NCBI GenBank assembly: GCA_035640475.1
Contig: DASQWC010000042.1
Location: forward strand, 1 to 9,166
Length of the DNA stretch: 9,166 bases
Source of the DNA: DASQWC01 sp035640475
GTDB lineage: Bacteria > Actinomycetota > JAICYB01
Reading direction: 5' to 3'
This document shows positions 1 through 5,792 of the stretch, in pieces (position 1 is the first letter of the stretch; every line of letters begins with the position of its first letter). A program made the position numbers and the translations under genes. The notes beneath the pieces were generated by a model. It searched no databases, was not told where the DNA came from, and saw only the letters and a list, made by a program, of their open reading frames with translations.

Positions 1-499
1 ATGCGAAGACGTCATCCATGTCCCGAATCGTGGTCGAGTAATTTGCGGTGTCCAGCCGGTTGTAGTGCTTGCAGACCTCTCGGGCAGCAGATAGCGGTGT
101 CCAATCCTCAAGACCCGCGGCTTGACGGCCGCCCGCGACCAGAAGGGTTAATTTGCGCGCGCCCTGGGCCTTCTCGGAGGGGATCCGACGGCTCCCCACG
201 ACGACCGACAGCCGATCGTCGTCCATACGGTAAATCTGCAGTATGAGGTTCGTTTCCACGCCCGCTCTCTCGGCAATTCGATCGAGTGGGCCTGCGTGCT
301 CCGGGGCATCGCTGCTGGTCAGGGATACGGGTCCAGCCACGAGACCGTGAGGCCGGACCGCCGGCATTGAGTCGGCGAAGAAGACGTCCAGCGTTTTAGC
401 GAATGCCACCGACTGAAGGGTTTCCGGTAGATCCAATTCACTAATCAGGGCGGCGGCGTTTCCGAGCGCTTCGGCAAGAGACTTCCTCAGGTCTGACAT
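1..499 (-). CDS. Unknown protein, putative winged-helix C-terminal region (3' end outside window)
   Basis: The minus-strand reading frame is open from ATG at 499 to the left edge, giving 166 residues with no stop, so the C-terminus lies outside the window. The start is well supported: AAGGAG at 505-510 lies five bases before the ATG, the only strong Shine-Dalgarno site I found in the window. The N-terminus (MSDLRKSLAEALGNAAALI) looks helical. A central segment around residues 70-100 (LDRIAERAGV, then ILQIYRMDDDRLSVVV) resembles a small helix-turn-helix-like module. Residues about 115-166 (KLTLLVAGGR, WTPLSAAREVCKHY, TIRDMDDVF) read like the start of a second winged helix. That fold is inferred from pattern only. 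A decayed second copy of residues about 25-105 lies just upstream, which supports real coding. I do not recognise the family and assign no function. Base composition looks less GC-rich than the genes to the right, consistent with accessory DNA. Confidence 0.75.
   Translation of the reverse strand, partial: MSDLRKSLAEALGNAAALISELDLPETLQSVAFAKTLDVFFADSMPAVRPHGLVAGPVSLTSSDAPEHAGPLDRIAERAGVETNLILQIYRMDDDRLSVVVGSRRIPSEKAQGARKLTLLVAGGRQAAGLEDWTPLSAAREVCKHYNRLDTANYSTTIRDMDDVFA
187..426. repeat. Direct repeat copy 1 (inside the left-edge gene)
   Basis: First member of a direct repeat pair with 624-862, offset 437 bases, falling to 436 after the one-base deletion in the second copy. The longest identical run, about 56 bases, covers roughly 224-280. 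The repeat lies wholly within coding sequence, so it reflects gene duplication rather than a terminal repeat of an insertion element. Confidence 0.8.
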
Positions 500-504
500 G
501 ATTG

Positions 505-510
505 CTCCTT
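505..510 (-). promoter_or_regulatory. Ribosome binding site AAGGAG of the left-edge gene
   Basis: AAGGAG on the minus strand, with a five-base spacer (CAATC) before the ATG at 499. It fixes the start of the left-edge gene. No other gene in the window has a comparable site. Confidence 0.75.
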
Positions 511-623
511 GTTCTCAACTGGTTAAATGACCTCTATAAATCGGGGCGACGACAGTATCTTCCGCGGACCCATCGGCGCCCAGGCAGAAGGATCGATCAG
601 GTGAGTCATAGGCATGCCTGTGT

Positions 624-862
624 GACGGCTTCCCACGACGAACGACAGCCGATCTCGTCCATACGATAAATCTGCAGTATGAGGTTCGTTTCCACGCCCG
701 CTCTCTCGGCAATTCGATCGAGCGGGCCTGGTTGCTCCGGAGCATCGCTGCTGGTCAGGGAGGTGGATCCAGCCATGGGATCGTGAGGCCGGCCCGCCGG
801 CAGTGAGTCGGCGAAGAAGACGTCCAGCGTTTTGGTGAACACCACCGATTGACGGATTGCCG
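624..862 (-). pseudogene. Decayed, frameshifted partial copy of the left-edge unknown gene
   Basis: Aligning by eye, 624-862 matches 187-426 over about 240 columns with about 25 differences, including one single-base gap, so roughly 90% identity. In frame the copy reads QSVVFTKTLDVFFADS and later RIAERAGVETNLILQIYRMD, matching residues about 29-92 of the intact gene. A missing base in the GATCGTCGTCC of copy 1 (GATCTCGTCC here, near 650-660) then shifts the frame. The protein match resumes as RLSFVVGSR in another frame. The counterparts of the first 24 or so residues and of everything after about residue 106 are absent, and flanking DNA at both ends is unrelated to copy 1. This is a remnant truncated at both ends. 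It sits upstream of, and in the same orientation as, the intact copy. Confidence 0.8.
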
Positions 863-1184
863 CACAGTGCAAGCAGCCCCCCGCCGATCCGATCGGAGCT
901 GCGAACCATGAACGAAACTCTATCACACAGGAAAGTACATACCATCGAAGCGGCTCTAAGACGCCTGAAGATCCCGGTAGTAGGGAGTAGCATGTGACTA
1001 CCATACAAAAGACGTACGCCAGCTCCGGGGTCTACGGCACAGTCGGCGACGGATAAGCCCTGATGAGAGGAGATTTAGGAACCAGTCAAACGCGCCTATG
1101 GTCTATGGTGGACACTGTGTAGTGAACGGCAGTAACGTATCATGTGATGAGTATGAAGGATTTGCCTGGGACAGCGGGGTATAG
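863..1184. other. Gene-poor stretch with no convincing gene
   Basis: I see no gene of normal length here. Reading frames on both strands are short and lack family-like patterns. The minus-strand frames that continue into the decayed copy (upstream of 862) do not resemble the start of the intact gene. A 29-codon plus-strand ORF at 908-997 (ATG to TGA) has a weak GGAG ten bases upstream. Its product, with the segment HRKVHTIEAALRRLKIPVV, is not recognised and is probably chance or a fragment. The stretch reads like degraded accessory DNA between the duplicated gene and the catabolic gene cluster. Confidence 0.5.
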
Positions 1185-1206
1185 CTATTTCGCCCAGGGA
1201 GGCAAA
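1161..1206. repeat. Imperfect inverted repeat at the end of the crotonase gene
   Basis: TTTGCCT at 1161-1167 pairs with AGGCAAA at 1200-1206. GGG at 1168-1170 can also pair with CCC at 1193-1195 across a four-base bulge, with a loop of about 22 bases. It overlaps the last codons and stop of the crotonase gene. In the minus-strand RNA the hairpin is followed by UCCUUC rather than a U-run, so it is at best a weak terminator or an mRNA 3'-end structure. It could be chance. Confidence 0.3.
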
Positions 1207-1934
1207 ATTCGCTCGCGAAACCCGGCAATCCCCGCTGCAGCTTCTTCCGAGCGGAATAGGTCCGCCGAAAGTTGAGCCGTCCACTTGAACGCCGCCGCTC
1301 GCTCCATCCCTGGCACTTTGTAGACGAGGCTCTTCGCAGCCGCTAATGCGTTGGGGCCGCCGGCGATGAGGTCGGCGCAGAGCTCGGAGAGCGCTGCGTC
1401 GAGCTCGTCGCGTGGGACCGCTCGGTTGATCAGTCCGATCTGCGCTGCCCGCGGAGCCGGGCAGCGCTTGCCGGTGAGGAACAGCTCGAGCGCGTCCGAC
1501 CGGCGCAGCTTCGGCAGGCAAACGACCGAGATGATCGCCGGCGCGACGCCGATGCGGACTTCCGTGAACGCAAAGAACACGTCGTCCGCGGCGATCGAGA
1601 TGTCGCACGCCGCCGCGAGACCGTTTCCGCCGCCGGTGCAATGGCCCGCGATCTTCCCGACGACCGGCTTCGGGCCGTCCATAATCATCTCGAGGATCTC
1701 GACGAGCGAGACCTTGGCCGGGTTCCCACTCGACTTAAGGTCGGCTCCCGCGCAGAACGTATTCCCTTCGTTGGTCAGGACGACGAGGCGAACGTCGTCG
1801 TCCGACAGCGCCTTCTGCACGTTCTCGCCGAGGCTATCGCAGAGCTCGGCCGAGAGCGCGTTGCGGTTGTCGGGACGATTCAGCGTGATCGTTGCGACGC
1901 CGCCGTCGACGGAATAAACCGTTGCGTCGCTCAC
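1185..1934 (-). CDS. Enoyl-CoA hydratase/isomerase family protein (crotonase), LiuC/AtuE-like
   Basis: This 249-residue protein has the usual length and layout of the crotonase fold, whose members act on acyl-CoA thioesters in the cytoplasm. Visible family features are LNRPDNRNALS (18-28), the first oxyanion-hole segment FCAGADLKS (60-68), the second oxyanion segment GHCTGGGNGLAAACD (97-111), and FTEVRIGVAPAIIS (123-136). The second catalytic glutamate of classical hydratases matches E125. The position of the first (GGGCEL in the mitochondrial enzyme) is glycine 105. The EVRIG-x-xPAxIS pattern is typical of methylglutaconyl-CoA hydratase (LiuC) and isohexenylglutaconyl-CoA hydratase (AtuE) relatives, which fits the AtuA homologue in the same cluster. 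The GTG start at 1934 is chosen because it overlaps the upstream stop as GTGA, giving a standard-length enzyme. The frame stays open to 2528, but that extension is antisense-like noise over the neighbouring gene. The exact substrate is inferred. Confidence 0.9.
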   Translation of the reverse strand: MSDATVYSVDGGVATITLNRPDNRNALSAELCDSLGENVQKALSDDDVRLVVLTNEGNTFCAGADLKSSGNPAKVSLVEILEMIMDGPKPVVGKIAGHCTGGGNGLAAACDISIAADDVFFAFTEVRIGVAPAIISVVCLPKLRRSDALELFLTGKRCPAPRAAQIGLINRAVPRDELDAALSELCADLIAGGPNALAAAKSLVYKVPGMERAAAFKWTAQLSADLFRSEEAAAGIAGFRERILPPWAK

Positions 1935-2728
1935 GTGAACTGGCCCGCCTTTCGTCCCGGCCCGGGCGGCCCGGCGAAAGCCTGTGCGATCGACACCCAC
2001 TCGTCGGCCACGGGTCCGGTCGCGACGACGTCCGTGTCGTCGCGATGACGTCGCTGCGTCACCAGGAGGGCGAAGTCCAGAGCCGAGCCCCGGACGACAT
2101 TCGCGGCGTCCGATGGCCCCCACGTCCATGTCTCGCCCGACGGCGACGTGACCTCGATGCGGATGGGCTCGGTCGGCACCTCCATCTGACGCACGGAATA
2201 TGCGAAGGGGAGGGCTCGCACGCCGATGTGACACACGTGGCGAAGCCGGTCCGTCGGCTCCCGCCGCACGCCGAGCGCGTCGGCGACGTCCTGGCCGTGC
2301 GCCCACGTCTCCATCAGGCGCGCCGTCACCTTGCTCGAGGCGGCCATGTCCGGGCCGAACCACGGCACGCGATTCTTCGGGTCCATGACCTCGAGGGCGG
2401 CCACGAGCTGTGCGCGTTCCCTTCGCCAGCGCTCGAGCAGCTCGATCGGATGCATGGCGCGCCCGAGCGTGATGTCGGCCGAGTCGCCATCCGATCGGAT
2501 GAGCTCCTGCATCGCGCCCTCGCGCCACACGCGAAAGCCGTCCGGATCAGTCGCCGCGAAGAGCGCGCGATCGTCGAAGTAGGTCAAGTGCGAGATCTGG
2601 TCGCGGATCGTCCACGGCTCGGCCGGCGTCGGGGTATCCCACGCCTGGTCGTCCAGCGGCGCAACGAGCGAGTCGAGCACGTCGTGCTCGGTTCTCAAGT
2701 CCGAGCAGAGCGTTGCCATGTCGGGCAT
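1931..2728 (-). CDS. TIGR03084 family putative metal-binding protein (DinB/MDMPI-like fold)
   Basis: This 265-residue protein resembles the actinobacterial TIGR03084 family, related to the mycothiol-dependent maleylpyruvate isomerase N-terminal (DinB-like four-helix) domain. Features seen are a helical start (LCSDLRTEHDVLDSLV), WTIRDQISHLTYFDD (39-53) with H47, and LMETWAHGQDVADALG (138-153) with E140, H144 and D148. H47, E140 and H144 have the spacing of the His-Glu-His zinc ligands of maleylpyruvate isomerase as I recall them, so a bound metal is likely. The C-terminal third (about 185-250, IRIEVTSPSGETWTWGP) looks like the extra beta-rich domain of such proteins. Its biochemical role is not known to me. 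The start is at 2728, with an alternative ATG three codons later. There is no Shine-Dalgarno, but TAGAAT lies eight bases upstream. The gene begins 18 bases after the HNH gene stop and overlaps the crotonase start by four bases (GTGA), so these two are probably co-translated. Confidence 0.88.
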   Translation of the reverse strand: MPDMATLCSDLRTEHDVLDSLVAPLDDQAWDTPTPAEPWTIRDQISHLTYFDDRALFAATDPDGFRVWREGAMQELIRSDGDSADITLGRAMHPIELLERWRRERAQLVAALEVMDPKNRVPWFGPDMAASSKVTARLMETWAHGQDVADALGVRREPTDRLRHVCHIGVRALPFAYSVRQMEVPTEPIRIEVTSPSGETWTWGPSDAANVVRGSALDFALLVTQRRHRDDTDVVATGPVADEWVSIAQAFAGPPGPGRKAGQFT

Positions 2729-2736
2729 AGCGCCCG

Positions 2737-2742
2737 ATTCTA
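2737..2742 (-). promoter_or_regulatory. Candidate -10 element TAGAAT for the TIGR03084 gene
   Basis: TAGAAT matches TATAAT at five of six positions and lies eight bases before the ATG at 2728, inside the 18-base gap after the HNH gene. With no ribosome binding site present, this would fit a leaderless transcript giving TIGR03084 and the crotonase their own promoter. A TTGACA-like TCGACA (2755-2760) is only 12 bases upstream, too close for a normal -35. Confidence 0.3.
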
Positions 2743-2746
2743 CGTT

Positions 2747-3805
2747 TCAGCTCGTGTCGAGCACGACCCGCGGTTCGAAAGGCGTCCCATCGGGACGGAT
2801 CCAGCACGCGGTCGGACCGGCGTCACCGCGCAAAGACCAGCCGCCTTCGTGCAGCAGCTCGTGATGTGTCCAGCAGACGAGCTGTAGGTTGCCGAGGTCC
2901 GTTGAGCCCCCGTCGGCATAGTGCACGATGTGGTGGCACTCGAGATACCGGTCTCGTCCGCAACCCGGAAACGTGCAGACACCGTCGTCGCGGGCCATGA
3001 CGGCTCGACGCAGCCACGGAGGCACGGTGCGCGACGTCCTTCCGATGCCGGTGATCGTCCCTTCCGCTGCCCTATGGAGAGCCTGCACGCGCGCGTCGCA
3101 CGCGATGCGCTTCGCTGTGGTGAGCCCGACGAACCCACCGTCGACGGCGGCCACGGATTCCTCACCGACCGAGAGAAGTACGGTGGCGCGGTCGGACGAT
3201 GCCGTCTCGACAAGACTGCTCTTCGCCATCTCGACAAGCGCCCGCGCGCTCGCGAAGTCCCAGTCGCGCAACTGCGTGCCGTTCGGCACCCGATCGTCGA
3301 TCGCTTTCACCAGGGCGGCGCCGTCCTCCGGGTGCAGCTGGAACTCCCCGCGAAGGTAACGCTCGTTGGGTGTGTGACACGTTCGGAAGTAGACGCCGTC
3401 GTTGCGGCGCTCGAGCTCACGAGCCGTTTGCTTGCGCGCCTCTCGTTGCAGCTCGGGCAACGACCAAAAGGGGAGCGCGTCGAGCCAGAGCTCGTCGTCG
3501 CCCGTCTCATCTGAAGAGAGCACCGTCAGTGCTTTGCACTGGTCGGTCGAGATCACGCCGTCCCGCAAGGCACCCAGAAGAGCCGGGCGCGCAGCGAGTG
3601 CTTCGGCTTCGCGGACGAGCGCACGAGCGGTGTCGTTACCGATCTGCCATCGCGCAGCCAGCCAGGCCGCAAGGTTCCCCGCGCCGTCTCCCTGCCAGGC
3701 GCCGGAGTCGCGAAGCTCTGCTACCGCACCGACGAGCTCGGCTCGAGCCGAGCAGAAACGCGCGTGCGCACGGTCGGCATGAGCACGAACGTCCGACGAA
3801 CACAT
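2747..3805 (-). CDS. DUF222 / 13E12-repeat family HNH endonuclease
   Basis: This 352-residue protein has the two-part layout of actinobacterial 13E12-type proteins: a helical DUF222 region (about 10-230) and a C-terminal HNH nuclease domain (about 263-325). The nuclease motif is clear: CTFPGC (277-282), the catalytic-type pair HH at 291-292, N306 in LGNLQLVC, C311, H314-H315 and H319. The cysteines and some of the histidines would hold a structural zinc. DUF222 features include NLAAWLAARW (44-53) and GVISTDQCKAL (83-93). These genes occur in many copies in actinobacterial genomes and are associated with mobile repeats; their cutting target is unknown. Here the gene lies between two coupled gene pairs of an acyl-CoA-type cluster, 31 bases after the DUF1272 stop and 18 bases before the TIGR03084 start, as if inserted without harming either neighbour. 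All nuclease residues are present. The start has no Shine-Dalgarno, but TACAAT lies six bases upstream. Confidence 0.92.
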   Translation of the reverse strand: MCSSDVRAHADRAHARFCSARAELVGAVAELRDSGAWQGDGAGNLAAWLAARWQIGNDTARALVREAEALAARPALLGALRDGVISTDQCKALTVLSSDETGDDELWLDALPFWSLPELQREARKQTARELERRNDGVYFRTCHTPNERYLRGEFQLHPEDGAALVKAIDDRVPNGTQLRDWDFASARALVEMAKSSLVETASSDRATVLLSVGEESVAAVDGGFVGLTTAKRIACDARVQALHRAAEGTITGIGRTSRTVPPWLRRAVMARDDGVCTFPGCGRDRYLECHHIVHYADGGSTDLGNLQLVCWTHHELLHEGGWSLRGDAGPTACWIRPDGTPFEPRVVLDTS

Positions 3806-3811
3806 GTTCGT

Positions 3812-3817
3812 ATTGTA
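3812..3817 (-). promoter_or_regulatory. Candidate -10 element TACAAT for the HNH gene
   Basis: TACAAT matches TATAAT at five of six positions and ends six bases before the ATG at 3805. That spacing would put the transcription start at or next to the ATG, giving a leaderless mRNA. No good -35 is visible at 16-18 bases. It lies in the 31-base gap after the DUF1272 gene, so the HNH gene may have its own promoter. Confidence 0.35.
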
Positions 3818-3836
3818 GCGGGCGACACCGACAACC

Positions 3837-4007
3837 TCATCGTCGACGAGGACGTGGGACGAGCTCGCCGCCGCAGTTCGGGCAAGCGTTCGACATACTC
3901 GACGCGCAATCCGGACAGAACGTGCACTCGAAGGTGCAGATCATCGCGGCGCCGTCCGTGGCGAGCGCCGCCCCACACTTCTCGCACGCGGAGCGCATCT
4001 CGAGCAT
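3837..4007 (-). CDS. DUF1272 domain protein (small eight-cysteine zinc-binding type)
   Basis: This 56-residue protein matches the DUF1272 pattern: MLEMRSACEKCGAAL at the start, ICTFECTFCPDCA (23-35) in the middle and CPNCGGELVPRPRR (42-55) at the end. Eight cysteines form four pairs (C8/C11, C24/C28, C31/C34, C42/C45), suggesting two structural zinc sites. There is no signal peptide or membrane segment. The function of the family is unknown. The ATG at 4007 shares a base with the AtuA stop (TGATG), so the two are probably translationally coupled and made together. The frame is open further upstream, but that extension runs antisense-like through the AtuA gene and lacks family features, so the short form is preferred. 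Confidence 0.88.
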   Translation of the reverse strand: MLEMRSACEKCGAALATDGAAMICTFECTFCPDCASSMSNACPNCGGELVPRPRRR

Positions 4008-5770
4008 CAGTCGTCCAGTAGCGACACAGGAATGTCGACGAGCTTCGCGCGCAGGTATTCGCCGAGCGCTTTTGCTTGCGGATCCAACCGCACAGACGAC
4101 GCCACACCCTCTCCGAGCAGCCCGACGATGACGAAATTGATCGCGCGGATGTTCGGTAGCGGGTGGCGCTCGACCTCGAGGTCCTTCGTCTCCGGCATCA
4201 GCACGCGCAGACGATCGACGTCGAGAAAGTTGTCGAGCCAGCCGTACGCCTCGTCGGTCCGGGCCCACACGCCGAGGTTCGCGTTCCCGCCCTTGTCGCC
4301 TGAGCGCGCGCCGACGATTCGCCCGAGCGGCGCCGGAACGGTCTCGGGCTTCGTCCCCGGCCGCCACGGCTCGATCGGGACGACGAACGGAATGAACCGC
4401 CGGAAGTCGGCCGGTGGAAGCGTCGAGTCGACACGCGTGCGCTCGCCGTCCATGACGACTTCCTGCCACACCAGCTCGGACGGGATCAGCGCCGGCCAGT
4501 ACACGCCGTACGGCTGCGCCTGCCCGAAGCCGCCGCCGAAGAACCCGGGATAGGACGCGAGCGCCATCTCGACGATCTTCTGGCTGATCGCTCGTCCGAA
4601 CTTCGTCTCGTCGTGATCCTTGAGCACGAACCGGAGCTCGGCCACCGCCTCTTCGTTCGTCGCCGGATCGTCGTGGTCGCTGCGAATGAGCTGAACGAAG
4701 ACCTCTTCGAAGGCCTCGCGTCCGCCGGGAACCGAGGCCCAGATCGTCCGCTCCGCGAGCGCGGCCTTCTCCTCGATGTCGAGGCCGGTGAGCTTCAAGG
4801 AGAACGTCATGCGCAGCCCGCCGGCGAAGTTCATGCACACCTTGGTCGTCGGCGGGGGAGGCTGGCCGCGAACGTCCGACACGCGCACGCGGTCGGGCCC
4901 GATCTGCTCGAGCCGGATCGTGTCGAAGCGCGCAGTCACGTCCGGGTTCAGGTACTCGGGCCCCCCGATCTCGTAGAGAAGCTGCGCGGTCACGGTGCCG
5001 ACCGACACCAGTCCGCCGTGACCCTCATGCTTCGTGATGACCGTCGAGCCGTCCGACGCGACCTCCGCGATCGGGAACCCGGGATGCTCGAGCCCGGGCA
5101 CTTCTTGAAAGAACGAATAGTTGCCCCCCGTGGCTTGCGCGCCGCACTCGATGATGTGTCCGGCGACGACCGAGCCGGCCAGGGCGTCCCAGTCGTCCCG
5201 CTTCCATTCGTGGTGCCAGGCCGCCGGACCGACGACCACAGCCGCGTCGGTGACGCGTCCGGTGATGACGATGTCGGCGCCGCGTCCGAGCGCGTCGGCG
5301 ATGCCCCAGCCGCCGACGTAAGCGTTGGCCGTGAGGACCTGCCGGTCGCCGAGCTCCTCACCGGTGTCGAGATTCGTGAACGCCTGGCCCTTTTCGCGCA
5401 GGTCGTCCAGATAGGGCATCAGGTCGTCGCCTTCTATGTAGGCGATGCGCGGCTTCAGGCCGAGCTTGTCCGCGACCTCTTGAACCGCCGCCGCGCAGGA
5501 GGCCGGGTTGAGCCCGCCGGCGTTGGAGACGACCTTGATCCCACGGTCCAGGCACGTGCCCATGACCTGCTCCATCTGACGGATGAAGGAACGCGCGTAC
5601 CCGCGCGAGGCGTCGCGTGCCTTGTGGCCGGCGAGGATGAGCATCGTCAGCTCGGCGAGCCAGTCGCCGGACAGGACGTCGATCGGCCCGCCTTCGACCA
5701 TCTCCCTAGCGGCCGACATCCGGTCGCCGTAGAACCCCGAGCAATTGGCGATGCGGATCGGATCTGACAT
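4007..5770 (-). CDS. AtuA family protein (DUF1446; acyclic terpene utilisation)
   Basis: The product is 587 residues from the chosen ATG, normal for full-length family members with the extra C-terminal domain. The AtuA domain spans about 1-460. It shows RIANCSGFYGDR (6-17), VLSGDWLAELTMLIL (32-46), VVSNAGGLNP (80-89), ITGRVTDAAVVVGPAAWH (169-186) and ECGAQATGGNYSFF (208-221). The last 108 residues (from about 480) form the ferredoxin-fold-like AtuA C-terminal domain, with GRIVGARSGDKGGNANLGVW. AtuA was named from the citronellol/geraniol degradation cluster of Pseudomonas. Its reaction is not firmly established, so the pathway role here is inferred, supported by the LiuC/AtuE-like crotonase downstream. 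The frame is open to a TTG at 5809, but homologues begin near RIANCSGFYGDR and the longer form would overlap the divergent YjbR-like gene. No Shine-Dalgarno is visible. The gene is first in the minus-strand series and coupled to DUF1272. No acyl-CoA carboxylase genes are in view. Confidence 0.9.
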   Translation of the reverse strand: MSDPIRIANCSGFYGDRMSAAREMVEGGPIDVLSGDWLAELTMLILAGHKARDASRGYARSFIRQMEQVMGTCLDRGIKVVSNAGGLNPASCAAAVQEVADKLGLKPRIAYIEGDDLMPYLDDLREKGQAFTNLDTGEELGDRQVLTANAYVGGWGIADALGRGADIVITGRVTDAAVVVGPAAWHHEWKRDDWDALAGSVVAGHIIECGAQATGGNYSFFQEVPGLEHPGFPIAEVASDGSTVITKHEGHGGLVSVGTVTAQLLYEIGGPEYLNPDVTARFDTIRLEQIGPDRVRVSDVRGQPPPPTTKVCMNFAGGLRMTFSLKLTGLDIEEKAALAERTIWASVPGGREAFEEVFVQLIRSDHDDPATNEEAVAELRFVLKDHDETKFGRAISQKIVEMALASYPGFFGGGFGQAQPYGVYWPALIPSELVWQEVVMDGERTRVDSTLPPADFRRFIPFVVPIEPWRPGTKPETVPAPLGRIVGARSGDKGGNANLGVWARTDEAYGWLDNFLDVDRLRVLMPETKDLEVERHPLPNIRAINFVIVGLLGEGVASSVRLDPQAKALGEYLRAKLVDIPVSLLDD

Positions 5771-5792
5771 CGGCTGTAATCGAACCATAGTG
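5771..5792. promoter_or_regulatory. Very short divergent intergenic region (AtuA / YjbR-like), candidate -10 TGTAAT
   Basis: Only about 22 bases separate the two divergent starts, so each promoter must extend into the other gene. On the plus strand TGTAAT (5775-5780) matches TATAAT at five of six positions and lies 9-12 bases before the GTG starts, compatible with a very short leader. On the minus strand only a weak TATGGT (5784-5789) is visible, 13 bases before the AtuA ATG. Neither gene has a Shine-Dalgarno sequence. The two transcription units may interfere with or co-regulate each other. Confidence 0.35.

Noticed and set aside
187..862. Insertion sequence or transposon with terminal direct repeats
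   Set aside because: The repeats are coding sequence of the same gene. No transposase or inverted termini are visible between or around them.
523..1008. Stand-alone minus-strand genes over the decayed copy (523-1008 and 606-1004)
   Set aside because: Each frame holds only part of the homology to the intact gene. The match switches frames at the one-base deletion, so they are pieces of a pseudogene.
1935..2528. In-frame upstream extension of the crotonase gene to a 447-residue protein
   Set aside because: The extra part is arginine-rich, has no family features and overlaps the real TIGR03084 gene in another frame. The GTG at 1934 gives the standard crotonase length and a coupled overlap.
4008..4838. 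Extended form of the DUF1272 gene (333 residues)
   Set aside because: Only the last 56 residues match the family. The rest is an arginine-rich shadow of AtuA.
4613..5767. Long plus-strand ORF (384 residues) opposite AtuA, and similar long plus-strand ORFs at 1892-2887 and 3199-4131
   Set aside because: Low-complexity, Arg/Asp/Val-rich products lying antisense to well-supported genes. Such shadows are expected in GC-rich DNA.
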